The position numbers were made by a program, and so were the translations under genes. A model generated the notes under the pieces. It did not search any database, was not told where the DNA came from, and worked only from the letters and a program-made list of their open reading frames with translations. Shown piece after piece: positions 54,691 to 64,000 of a stretch of 64,000 bases of DNA. This stretch comes from Liolophura sinensis. Lineage: Eukaryota > Mollusca > Polyplacophora > Chitonida > Chitonidae. Position 1 is the first letter of the stretch; every line of letters starts with the position of its first letter. The stretch covers positions 17,043,608 through 17,107,607 of the forward strand of contig NC_088299.1 in NCBI RefSeq assembly GCF_032854445.1, written 5' to 3'.

Positions 54691-55659
54691 TCAATCGCGT
54701 GGATTCATGAGATCATGCATTGATCTGACCCTGTGCTGAGAATGGAATTTTCAAAATTACCTTTACCATCACAATGTACTGAGACAGAATTGAAGTGAAT
54801 TAGATGTTGAAAACTGTATGTGAAAACTGCTAGGAAGCAGTAAAAGGGCATAAGTACTGGAAAACAGCCTCCGTGCGTTCCGAAAGTTTTTTTTATATCT
54901 GGGCGTAACTGGATAGTGCAAAAGACCAGACAAGAACGGCAGTCTAGCCTGTAGGGCCTATCGGATGCCATCAATCTCTTCAGGGTACCATGATGCCATC
55001 AGGATTGCAGTAAAGCTAAAAAGAAAAGCTGACATGGCGAAAGTCTTTGAAGGAAGGCTTCGGTCGTCGTTTGACGGTATTGACAGGTACATTTTCAGGC
55101 AATTGCATATGAATTTATTTATTTCGTTTATTTTCTTTATTTAATAAACTGCGTTTATTTATTTACTTGAGTTTTTTTTTTGCGGGAAGAACTAGCACAG
55201 ACCAGAGAAAACTAAGATCTTTACTCACATAAAGGACAGATGTTCGATGACAGATGAAATTGGCAAATTGGCGAAGAAAATAGAATTTGTATATTTATTT
55301 TCTCAGGCTTTATTCAGTTTTCTCCCAAAAAATTAATAAGGAGAAAAATGAATTCTTACACTGATCTATATCACCAAGAATTGAAATGATAACATTCTTT
55401 CCGATTTTGAAACACTACTGGATGCTCAGAAAATCAAAAAAAAATGCTAGCAGAATAAAAGCGTACATTCTACAACCATTCAAGACGATTAAAGAAAATT
55501 TATTACTTTAGTCGTTGTGCTTGTAAACATTTTGTGACGAAAATACTGTCGTTGCCAACCACTGCTGAAATCGAGCTCACACTTAAATGAGGAATGAGGG
55601 GCCCATATATGGCCACGAGTATAGCTTCCTTTCTTAAATTTTACAATCCGTAAGTGAGA
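54691..55659. other. Gene-free stretch
   Basis: No exon, SINE or array is recognised. AT-rich. Confidence 0.5.
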
Positions 55660-55745
55660 AAGTCTGGCACCAACCTGTGGATGGTCGTATAAGTGAAATA
55701 TTCTTTATTACGGCGTAAAACACCAATTAAATATACAAATAAATA
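55660..55745 (+). mobile_element. SINE family A, 3' fragment
   Basis: GGATGGTCGTATAAGTGAAA, TATTCTTTATTACGGCGTAA, AACACCAATTAAATA. The middle of the body is missing, so GGATGGTCG joins directly to GTATAAGTG. Confidence 0.75.
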
Positions 55746-56269
55746 CCTTTTACAATCTACTTATTCACCAATACAATGTACAATAGCACATTTCTTTACC
55801 TCAACTACAGTAGTTTCTGCGTTAATAGATAAAATTTCTCTGCGTTAGGATCCCGAGTTCGAATCCAGCACCCGACAATATATCTACCCTTGAGCTAGGA
55901 AGCACGTGAGGAGCTATATATGGCTGACATCCATAAACTCTGAAAGCCGGTTAAGGTCATCGTCGTATGATGATACCTTTAACCGTCACCTGGCAGTGGA
56001 GCAAAGCGGTAGCACGATAAGGCGAAGCGATGACGCGAAGCTGCGAATCGATGCATTGTTCCATCGTGTCATCACTTCGAAGTATCGTACCATCGTCACG
56101 TATATACTTGACCAGCTATGCTAGAACAGTGATGTATTATAGGCCCACACTGCTAGGACACCACAGCTCTTTTGAATACCTAATTCTGCTTAAGCCATGG
56201 TGCTAGGGGATGTATTAGTTGCTACTTTTTAAACATTCACATTAACAGTTACAACAATACCCTAGAATC

Positions 56270-56530
56270 CGAGGTGATTACAATGTGTTAGCGCGGGGCA
56301 ATGATCCAGGAGCCTCTCACCAATGCGGTCGCTGTGTGTTCAAGTCCAACTCCTGCGAACTTCCCCTCGGGCCGCACGTGGAAAGGTTTGAATCAGCAAA
56401 CTGCGGATGGTCGTGGATTTCCCCCGGGCTCTGCCCAGTTTCCTTCCACCATAATGTTGACCGCCGCCGTATAAGTGATATATTCATGAGTTTACGGCGT
56501 ATACCACCAATCAATTAAACAAATCAAATA
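56270..56530 (+). mobile_element. SINE family A, near full length
   Basis: Head (GTTAGCGCGGGGCAATGATC, GTGTGTTCAAGTCC), body (GTGGATTTCCCCCGGGCTCT, TTTCCTTCCACCATAATG, GTATAAGTGATATATTCATG) and tail (ACCACCAATCAATTAAAC) are all present. Confidence 0.85.
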
Positions 56531-57060
56531 AAACCCTAAATCAGGTAGCATTTTCACTGCATATGTGTGACCACTTGTCACGTGTCACACTGTCGTCTCT
56601 TCTCTGGCTTCAGTCTGCATGCTGGAGTGTGTAGCATTTGTCGAATAACTATCAACGTGTCATTCCAGTTAATGAGATTTTAGCCAACAGACCTAAACCA
56701 AGAAGTCACAGTTACAAATCCTTCCTTCCGTCGCTGTTTCTTCTGCAGCCTAAAGGTGTAAGGTGTATATGTGATAACAAAATCCTCCGGTTACCGGATG
56801 TTATGACAGCCATAGTGTTACTGTTAGTCCACTGTTCCGTACGTCACGTGTCTGTGTCGCTGGGGCCTGAGCGATGAGGGAGATGAGAGATCACACGCCG
56901 GGACTGTTACAGAAAAGTCACAGATAAACGGCTTTATACCGGGATGGATGGTCAGGTGCGAACCGCGAGAGCTGGCCTGGGTCGGAGGTGAACTGAAGAA
57001 GTCCTTCATCTCTCACTGATACACACGCAGACATGGTTGTTATATAGGGCCTGCTGTACT

Positions 57061-57149
57061 AGAACAGATCGTAGAGGACAGGGACTACACACGACCTTCT
57101 GCAACGGACAAGGGAGCGTGTAGATCTACTGTACTGTCACAGGCACAGG
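57061..57149 (+). other. Possible untranslated first exon of a gene beyond the window
   Basis: A GC-richer segment ends in a consensus donor, CACAG|GTAAGT. No frame of note runs through it. No matching downstream coding exon is found in the window, so this is only a splice-site observation. Confidence 0.25.
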
Positions 57150-57249
57150 TAAGTCTCGGATCGTTTTCAGTTAAGGCTTCATAACGTGCATGTTTTATGA
57201 GCGACAAGTCGCTCTGCCGGGTCGGATCACACCAAAGACTTGGTACTAG

Positions 57250-57482
57250 TCGTTGCCTCGCTTGGCTCTCAGCACTAAGAAGTTAAAGCTGGGTGGACTG
57301 GGTGGAGTGTCATGTCTGGTGTCTTCGGCATGATTCTTCAGTGGCGGCAGCACTTTGGCGGCATGGACTCGCCCTGCCACAAGAAGACACGGTATATGTA
57401 CACACAATCTACTGATTCCTCTTCGTCATATGACTAAGAAATTGTTAAGTATGACGTTAACCCCAAGCATTCATATACATAC
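57250..57482 (+). mobile_element. SINE family B, partial and diverged
   Basis: CCTCGCTTGGCTCTCAGCAC, CTTCAGTGGCGGCAGCACTT and TGTTAAGTATGACGTTAACC match the family in order; the head is missing. Confidence 0.65.
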
Positions 57483-58297
57483 ATGTAAGGGTCATTTAAT
57501 TAACAAGTGGCCTGGGTGTAAGACGACCTCTCATCAAATTGAATGGAAAGTTACAATGTTGAGCAAAGAATGCGACATTCTGACGAGATTTGCACGACAA
57601 CGAGATTAGGACGAGATTTAGTGTACTATGCGATATTTAGTCGAGACCTGGTTCCACAACGCGTCATATTGTGGACTAAATGGCGCACCAGTCTCGTTAG
57701 AATATGGCCTTGTTTTTCGAATCTCACAATTATCTCGCGTTGTTGACCGAATGTGGCTCTTTATGAGTTGAGTTGCAATTTAAGCTTGAACAAACAGATC
57801 AGTTATTTCGAGGTTGCGAGTTCAGACGAGATTTGGTCAAGAAATGAACGAGTGGGCGAGATTCGAGCAAGGGCGCGAGATTTACATGAGATTTTCGACT
57901 GCATATCGAAGAAGTCTAGTTAGAAGCTCGTTACGTTGTCGCGTTGTCGGAATTATATCGTTGTTACTGTTTTTTATGTGAAAGAGAGCAGTGTCGCATC
58001 CGGCTTCCACAATCTCCCGTTTTCGCACTAAAGGTCATCATAAATGCAGGAGTGAGCAATAGACCATCTGGGTCAGTCCCGAATTACTACAGTCGGAAAA
58101 GGTTCCCCAAATTTTCTGGGTAAAAGAAACATAAGAACCCACCCCACCCCCACCACCTTTGCAAGGTATCATACATGTTACAAGGAAGCCTGTTTGAAGC
58201 CATTCTCTCATTATGCGAGTAGCTATCACCTTGAAAATATAAAGTATTACTCCCAGTAAATGTGCGTGTTTTGGAGGTCGTTTTCCTTTGGATCGAA

Positions 58298-58507
58298 ATG
58301 GCATATAGTCCTACAGATAGAGTTCGCTTTGAGTGCGAAAATGTATGCAAGCTCCTCAGTTTCCTGCCAAAGACGGATGGTTTATTTCGAGCCCTCGGTT
58401 ATTCTCCTCCCTTAAAACTAACCCATATTGTTGAGTATGGCATTAAACCTCATCAAAGAGATGGCAAGAAATCCTCTGATATTTTAGGTGCAATTGTACC
58501 TAATTAG
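58298..58507 (+). CDS. Orphan open frame of 69 residues, unrecognised
   Basis: From an ATG at 58298 the frame reads MAYSPTDRVRFECENV and later IVEYGIKPHQRDGKKSSDIL before a stop at 58507. The composition is mixed and protein-like, with no low complexity and no array or SINE under it. I recognise no family. It may be one exon of a gene, a small gene or a transposon remnant. The frame extends 12 codons upstream to another ATG at 58262. Confidence 0.25.
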   Translation: MAYSPTDRVRFECENVCKLLSFLPKTDGLFRALGYSPPLKLTHIVEYGIKPHQRDGKKSSDILGAIVPN

Positions 58508-58799
58508 CCCAAGGCATGATATACTATGATCATATTCCACACAGGTACCATTTTGTCATCACATGCTGATGTTTTTTTCTGCTGGTGAAATTAAAAGCCG
58601 TTTCAGCCAGTAGGCCTCGTATGGGGCTACAGCTGGTGAACTGACAGCAGGAAGCATTCATGTATATATAGCTATAATTACTATAAGTGTCTTAGTATAC
58701 ACGTAATACTGGTCCTCAAGACTAAACCTAATGCTTATGTATACAGTTAAAATAGAATTTCCCGAAAACCCAGTTGATATGTATGCGGAGATTGGGTTG

Positions 58800-58992
58800 T
58801 AAACCAAGATGTGTTGTAGACTCATGCATGTCGTAAATCTAGATGTCGTATAACCTCATGTCGTAAACCAAGATGTCTTGTAGTCTCATGTCGTAAGCCA
58901 AGATGTCTTGTTAACTCATGTCGTAAACCAAGATGTCTAGGTGCCTCATGTCGTAAATCAAAATATCTTGTGCACTCATGTTGTAAATCACG
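58800..58992. repeat. Short tandem repeat, about 28-bp unit, about 7 copies
   Basis: The unit is CTCATGTCGTAAACCAAGAT plus GTCTTGTA, with length changes in the first copies. Confidence 0.85.
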
Positions 58993-59439
58993 CGATGACA
59001 TGTATACGTCCCCAGATTAAAAACCAGTATTGTTTGTTTATATTTTCCTGTAAAGATTTAAGGCTTTTTGTATGAGAGAAACGGAAATGGTTTATGTAAG
59101 AGCTCCGCTCTCTTTGCCAAGTTCATGTATCTTACAAGACACCTTGAGAGAATATATCGTAAAAAATCTTGTTTGTTTCGCAAATCTTACGGCACAGCAC
59201 TATCTCAAACTATAACTGAATGGATTAAATCAGCATGGCGATGACAGCGTTGATCACCAGATACTTATCTCCGTATATATATTACAGGAGTCCTAACCCA
59301 GTTTGTAATTGTCTACACTTGTCATTAACTAATTGTCGCATTTGATGTTACCATAAACTAATCCATTCTCTTCAAAATGTTTTGAATTACACGATGTGAC
59401 CGCAGAAGGTACAAGTGTAGCCTACTCACTTCACAATAA

Positions 59440-59485
59440 AACCACTGACTTACTCACAGGGGGTTTTACGTCAGTGGTTTCTTTG
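59440..59485. repeat. Short perfect-arm hairpin
   Basis: AAACCACTGAC and GTCAGTGGTTT flank a loop of about 14 bases. It lies just downstream, in the - direction, of a tRNA-like SINE head at 59568-59640. Confidence 0.6.
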
Positions 59486-59567
59486 TTCTGCCTGTGTCAA
59501 AGTTTTTGATATGAAAGCAACGAGGGCGTATTTGTGTTTTCCAGATTGGATAAAAAAACTGTGAGTC

Positions 59568-59640
59568 AGACCAGGATTTGAACTCGTATCTCCGAAATCC
59601 AGTACTCTATTAAGTAAGCTAAAGGGAACTCAGTTTCTCC
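59568..59640 (-). mobile_element. tRNA-like SINE head (third family)
   Basis: On the - strand TAGCTTACTTAATAGAGTA resembles an A box and GAGTTCAAATCCTGGTC a B box, at tRNA spacing. The sequence after it does not form a tRNA acceptor, so a SINE head is preferred over a tRNA gene. Confidence 0.5.
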
Positions 59641-61087
59641 TAGCCAGTCGCTTGTATTCAGTGCTTTGCAAATTCCGTCGTGTTCACATTAAAAATTGTC
59701 TTTTGTTACTGACACTTAACACCACAAACTCAGATTGATAGGTAGTATTTCTACATTATGGTATGAAAAATTTGGAGTACTTCTTTCTAATTCATGATGT
59801 TAAATTCTACAAGTTTTAGTTTCGACACCAAGAACTTTTGCCTCGGGTGACGTCGTACATGTAATTATAAAAAAAACATCGACATGCTGGGTATTGGGCG
59901 GAGTTCAGCATGTCTTGACGGGGCGACACCAGTTTAATAGCTAAACTGCTATCGACTTTAATCTAAAACCTCTTTCTGACACTGCCATATTTGTATAATA
60001 TAACCTTAATAAATGAATTTTATTTTATCTCTTGTAGAGTATAATCTCACAGCAGGATGGTTTTAGAGATGGATGTTAGGGAAATCTGTTATGGAAAACA
60101 ATGTAGCCTAATCGCTGAACCGTAGTGTAAGCTGTGTTACTGCGTGGTTTGTTCTAACTGCTTCTTGGTGGAGCCATTTTAAAACAAATTTCTCTCCACG
60201 ACCATTGTCAAACATGCCACTTGTTTTTGAATAATAATAATCAACCGAGGCAATTAGGTCTTACATTCGAAACTGTGATTATGTAGTTTAACATCATAAA
60301 CTAGAAAAAAGTGTTCTAACTTCATTTTCTTTGCAAGAATATGGATTTCCAACACATCCTTGGGTAAAGCATATGTTGTCACGTGTCACTGACTAAAGGC
60401 AATGTTAGTAGGGATTATGACTGATTTTACAGCCAGCTGAATTTAGGTGACTGGCTAAAGAAAACAGATTTAAGTACTGCTACTATATATAAGTACTGGA
60501 AAGTAGATTGTGCTGGACTCCTGCCAAGGCGTGATCACGTTCACCAGCAGGGTTTCCCAAGCTCTGGGAGCCAGTTTGGTCACGACACCAGTGAAGAGTC
60601 AACCGTGTACGGTTATTCTAGTGGCCGCCAACCGTATCGGTTTTTCTGGTTACAGATATGTGTGACAGAACAACTGTGTGCTTACAGGCCAGTAATCAAA
60701 TATTAAATTATTCCATGCACGAGGTGGTAATCCGAAATTGATAATGTGTTCGTTTTCTGTAGCATATGTTCCTGGTTAGATAATTATGTAAGCCGTTTGG
60801 ATTAATTATCCAATCATTGCATTCTGAACATCTCATGTTTAGCTAACGGTGCGCGTAAAGAAATATAATCGCCTTTCCTATGATAACGGGGGATCACAGA
60901 CTATATTAGTGTCCGTACCTCAAAGTTATCAGCGACTAAGTTGATCGTAACTATCATGGAAACACAAAAGGGGGTATAGTAGTTACGGACCGCTTAGCGG
61001 TACCATAACCAGACGAATTACTTTCCTTGAGTATGCGTACAAAAATCACAATGATGTAGTCTCGCGTCGCCAAAGGGTCATATCGAC
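59641..61087. other. Gene-free stretch
   Basis: No exon, array or SINE is recognised. Only short open frames occur. Confidence 0.5.
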
Positions 61088-61175
61088 TAGGGCGCTTCCC
61101 TGGTCCAGATGGTTGAAGGGCCCCTCACCAATCAGGTTGCGTGTTCAAATCCAACTCAAATGGTTTCCAGGGCAA
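61088..61175 (+). mobile_element. SINE family A, 5' head only
   Basis: GCGCTTCCCTGGTCCAGATG, GGGCCCCTCACCAATCAG and GTGTTCAAATCCAACTC match the head. The usual body and tail do not follow. Confidence 0.6.
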
Positions 61176-61624
61176 CTCTAATTGTGAGGAGTGCGACAGT
61201 GTCTGTGCCGTTGCACCTTATGCACTGAGTACTTTATCACATTATTGTGAGCATATTTTAGCTGCGACGAAACTCCACTATGTGTTGCTGTTTTTTTTAT
61301 TGTGGTGTTTTTCTAGTCTATTTTTCTTGATTGTAAGTGCAGTTTTGAAATGCTCAGGCATCTCAGAATATGACACCGTCTTTCGGTCATGTTTCTGTGT
61401 TATAATTACAAGAGACTGTGTAAGATATACTTATCAGATATCTGTTTTCTTACAGTTAAATGACTTCGGCTTAGTAGCAGCTGGTGTATTCCGTGACTAT
61501 ACCTGTAACTACATGTAAGTATAGTAAGTCTCTTCTACCTTTCAATCATAAGTGCAATACTGAGAACGATCTTTAGATGTGATGAGAAATCATCAACAAA
61601 ATGGCAAATGACAGCGCTGTAGAT

Positions 61625-61785
61625 TTTTATTTTTTTATTTATTTGATTAGAATTTTAGGCCATACTCAAGGATATTTCATGCACTTATACGATGGCGGCC
61701 AGCGTTATAGTGGGAGGGAACCAGGCAAAGCCCGGGGGAAACCTACAACCACCCACATATTGCTGGAAGGCCTTCCCACGCACGA
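61625..61785 (-). mobile_element. SINE family A, 3' part
   Basis: On the - strand: GTGGTTGTAGGTTTCCCCCG, GGTTCCCTCCCACTATAACG, AAGTGCATGAAATATCCTTG and a tail of AAATAAATAAAAAAA. Confidence 0.8.
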
Positions 61786-62614
61786 TTCAGATTTTTAACC
61801 CTATGAAATCATGAATGAAGAATCTATGTAACTGTGCTTTAATTCAGAGAGTGCCGTCAGAAAAGTGATTTACTGTCTTGGGTTTACAGGGAAGTGACAT
61901 TCAGCTAAGAAAGAGAACAAGTAAAGACACAGCATATGTTCATAAAGTTCAAAGAGAGGAATAATATTCGTTAAAGTACAGAATGAAATTTGTCCAGGAG
62001 GAAACTTGTAATAGTCCATTTATATTGATTTAACTTGGTTATCACTGAATGATTGAAATTAAGCGTATAAAAACTGGGGATGTCTTAAACCTATAATATG
62101 CACCTGCTACGAATCCTGCATGACAAGGATTCTGTGCAAGGGAGCACAGTAAGTGCAAACTTGGCCACTTTGACAGCCTGCTTTTTATGGATTGTTTTAT
62201 CGCGCTAACACTTAGGTGACCCCCCTAAAAACGTAAGTATTTTGTCTAACCCTTTTGCACCCATAAAGTTGTGTATCCTGCAAAGATAAAAGTTCTTAAA
62301 TGTTAACACAAAGAGTTGGACGCTTATTAGTAGTTTGTCTCGGGGATACATCGCTTTTCACTTGCTGTGGAAACATGAACACAGGGGCTATCAAGAAATA
62401 CAAAATATACCTCAAAAATGAATATCTTTTTCTCATTTTTTGGCATCTTTCATTCAACTTACAACCATATTTTTCGTTTTATATTACCAGTTTATGTCCC
62501 CTTTAAGTCAGGAGCTATGTTAGACAGCTGGCGAGGTGTATGCATACTGTTTGAGGTAGTAGTTTTATTTAATTTTCAGTCCCCTTGAATGGTTCATTTA
62601 TCGATACTGATTAA

Positions 62615-62745
62615 TTGATTTATATTTATTTCATTGATGATTAACGTCGTTCTCTCGAATTGTTCACGATGGCCAGCATATTTATAGGTGGAGAACACCG
62701 CACTGCCCGGCGCATTCTCTGCATTGAACACATCCATCTCTGCAC
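62615..62745 (-). mobile_element. SINE family A, diverged copy
   Basis: On the - strand: GCCGGGCAGTGCGGTGTTCT, CCACCTATAAATATGCTGGC, then a degenerate tail with AAATAAATATAAATC. Confidence 0.5.
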
Positions 62746-62894
62746 TTTGGCATAAGTGTACGACACATTGTTTTGTTCATCTGACTATATGTGATGATTA
62801 CTGTCTAATCACACAATGTCATTAAATATAAAGCATATATGCTATAGTCACTACTTGTAGTCCGGTAGATATAAGTTTTCTATTAAACGGAATG

Positions 62895-63055
62895 TGTGGA
62901 AAGGCATGTCAACAACTTGCGGACGGCGCTAGGTTTCCCTCGGTTTCCTCCCACCTTGATGCTGACCTTTAGCCAACCTGTACGAAATGAAATGTTTAAT
63001 AGTACGGGGTTAAATACCATTTAAATAGATAAACAAATAAGTAAAAATAAATAAA
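62895..63055 (+). mobile_element. SINE family A, 3' part
   Basis: TAGGTTTCCCTCGGTTTCCT, CCCACCTTGATGCTGACC, GAAATGAAATGTTTAATAGT, then AATACCATTTAAATAGATAA. The tRNA-like head is absent. Confidence 0.7.
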
Positions 63056-63555
63056 GGCAATGTGCGTGTCTGCGTGTAAGAGGAAATATATACACAATAT
63101 ATACGGTGGCAGGTCTCCTCAGTCAACATGCGGTCAGCTCGTGACATTTAGTCGGGAATGTCTCCCAGGCGATGACCTAAAACTATGTCGTAGTCAACCA
63201 CCTTACACACGATCTCATTTGACTTTCCGAGTATGTAAATTATTTCTTATGTTAAAACCGCTGTGTACACATAAAGTCTATTTAAAGGAAATCTCTAACA
63301 ACATGTAATTTCTTACTAAGCCTAGGTGTGCTGTGTTTGTCTTAATAATGAACGTATCAGTTTGAAGAGCCGAAAGAGTGCGCATATCCTCAGCGCAGTA
63401 CCACGAACGCATGTACAGAAACACACACTGAAATGTAACAATTTTCTGTGTTTGAGAAAAGATATATAGAATATATAGAAGTAGTCAGTCAGGGTCCGGG
63501 TTACGCGTCAAAAGAAATGTGCATCAAGGATAAAAATACTAATTCCAGTGTGGCT

Positions 63556-63622
63556 ATTGTTGTCAGGCATATACGCATTGTTGTCAGGCATATACGCATT
63601 GTTGTCAGGCATATACGCATAC
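63556..63622. repeat. Short tandem repeat, 21-bp unit, 3 copies
   Basis: The unit is ATTGTTGTCAGGCATATACG plus C, identical between copies. Confidence 0.93.
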
Positions 63623-64000
63623 TGCATCTTCCATTGATAAAACCGCCTGATTTTTTTTTCAAGAATCTCTCACTTTTTCAGTCGCACGGAATCCAGATTA
63701 AAAATATGGCTGACCAACCTTTTTCGCTATAGCCCCAAGGGCCTTTTCGTCGCTCATACCTGCCTTGTAATAGACCAACCTCTGTGGACCTAAAAGCAAG
63801 ATTCGTATCTAGTTTTACCCCTTATTTCTCCACTTAGCCATTCTCACTTCTACTTTATGATTGGCCAATCGTAAGTTTTCAGCCACATAAAATCGACACT
63901 TTCCAGCTGTACGCGGTAGTGGCCAGGTAAGTGACAATACATAACTCGGGCGTTTACTCACGACTTATGTGCTGTTCTCAGGAGATGGCACCTGGGCTCC
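63623..64000. other. Window end, possible first exon border
   Basis: A consensus donor, GGCCAG|GTAAGTG, lies at 63927/63928. No coding frame was recognised before it. It may be the end of an untranslated exon of a gene outside the window. Confidence 0.2.

Noticed and set aside
54039..54710. 223-residue + strand open frame
   Set aside because: It spans the end of a MITE and the 28-bp array; the peptide is a repeat cycle.

Overview
The window looks like animal genomic DNA from a lophotrochozoan, most probably a mollusc (a brachiopod is not excluded). Genes are split by many GT-AG introns. There are two families of tRNA-derived SINEs, hairpin MITEs, and an exceptional load of minisatellites: more than twenty arrays, roughly a fifth to a quarter of the sequence by my count. 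I assembled exons by hand from splice signals, reading phase and remembered family resemblance. No search or alignment program was run.

Three protein-coding genes can be supported. (1) On the + strand, 1726-8112: a TRIM-type E3 ubiquitin ligase (RING, two B-boxes, coiled coil, SPRY-like C-terminus), six coding exons, 584 codons, no break. (2) On the - strand, 41709-21325: a BRD7 orthologue (bromodomain plus DUF3512 region, SWI/SNF subunit), sixteen coding exons whose phases all agree, about 703 residues, with one apparently missing base in each of exons 1 and 3. (3) On the + strand, 45509-47491: an SLC52A riboflavin transporter in two coding exons, about 490 residues, broken by an exact 11-bp tandem duplication.

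Layout: 0-8 kb TRIM gene; 8-20 kb gene-poor DNA with arrays of 28-77 bp units and an inverted dispersed repeat; 20-42 kb BRD7, with introns and 3' end filled by arrays; 43.9-47.5 kb SLC52A and a probable 5' leader exon; 48-64 kb gene-poor DNA with SINEs, a 126-bp MITE and short arrays, and perhaps the 5' ends of genes lying beyond the window.

The most interesting pattern is in BRD7. Five arrays abut an exon or run into it. The array in intron 13 begins exactly at the exon 14 acceptor and copies that acceptor dozens of times. The 126-bp array in intron 5 ends exactly at the exon 5 donor and carries nine strong donor-like copies. The 41-bp array in intron 9 ends at the exon 9 donor. The 26-bp array starts at the exon 6 acceptor. 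The 30-bp array at the 3' end supplies the stop codon. This looks like repeated slippage or duplication nucleated at exon borders, leaving banks of decoy splice sites on the transcribed strand. The three genes are unrelated in pathway (ubiquitination, chromatin remodelling, vitamin transport).
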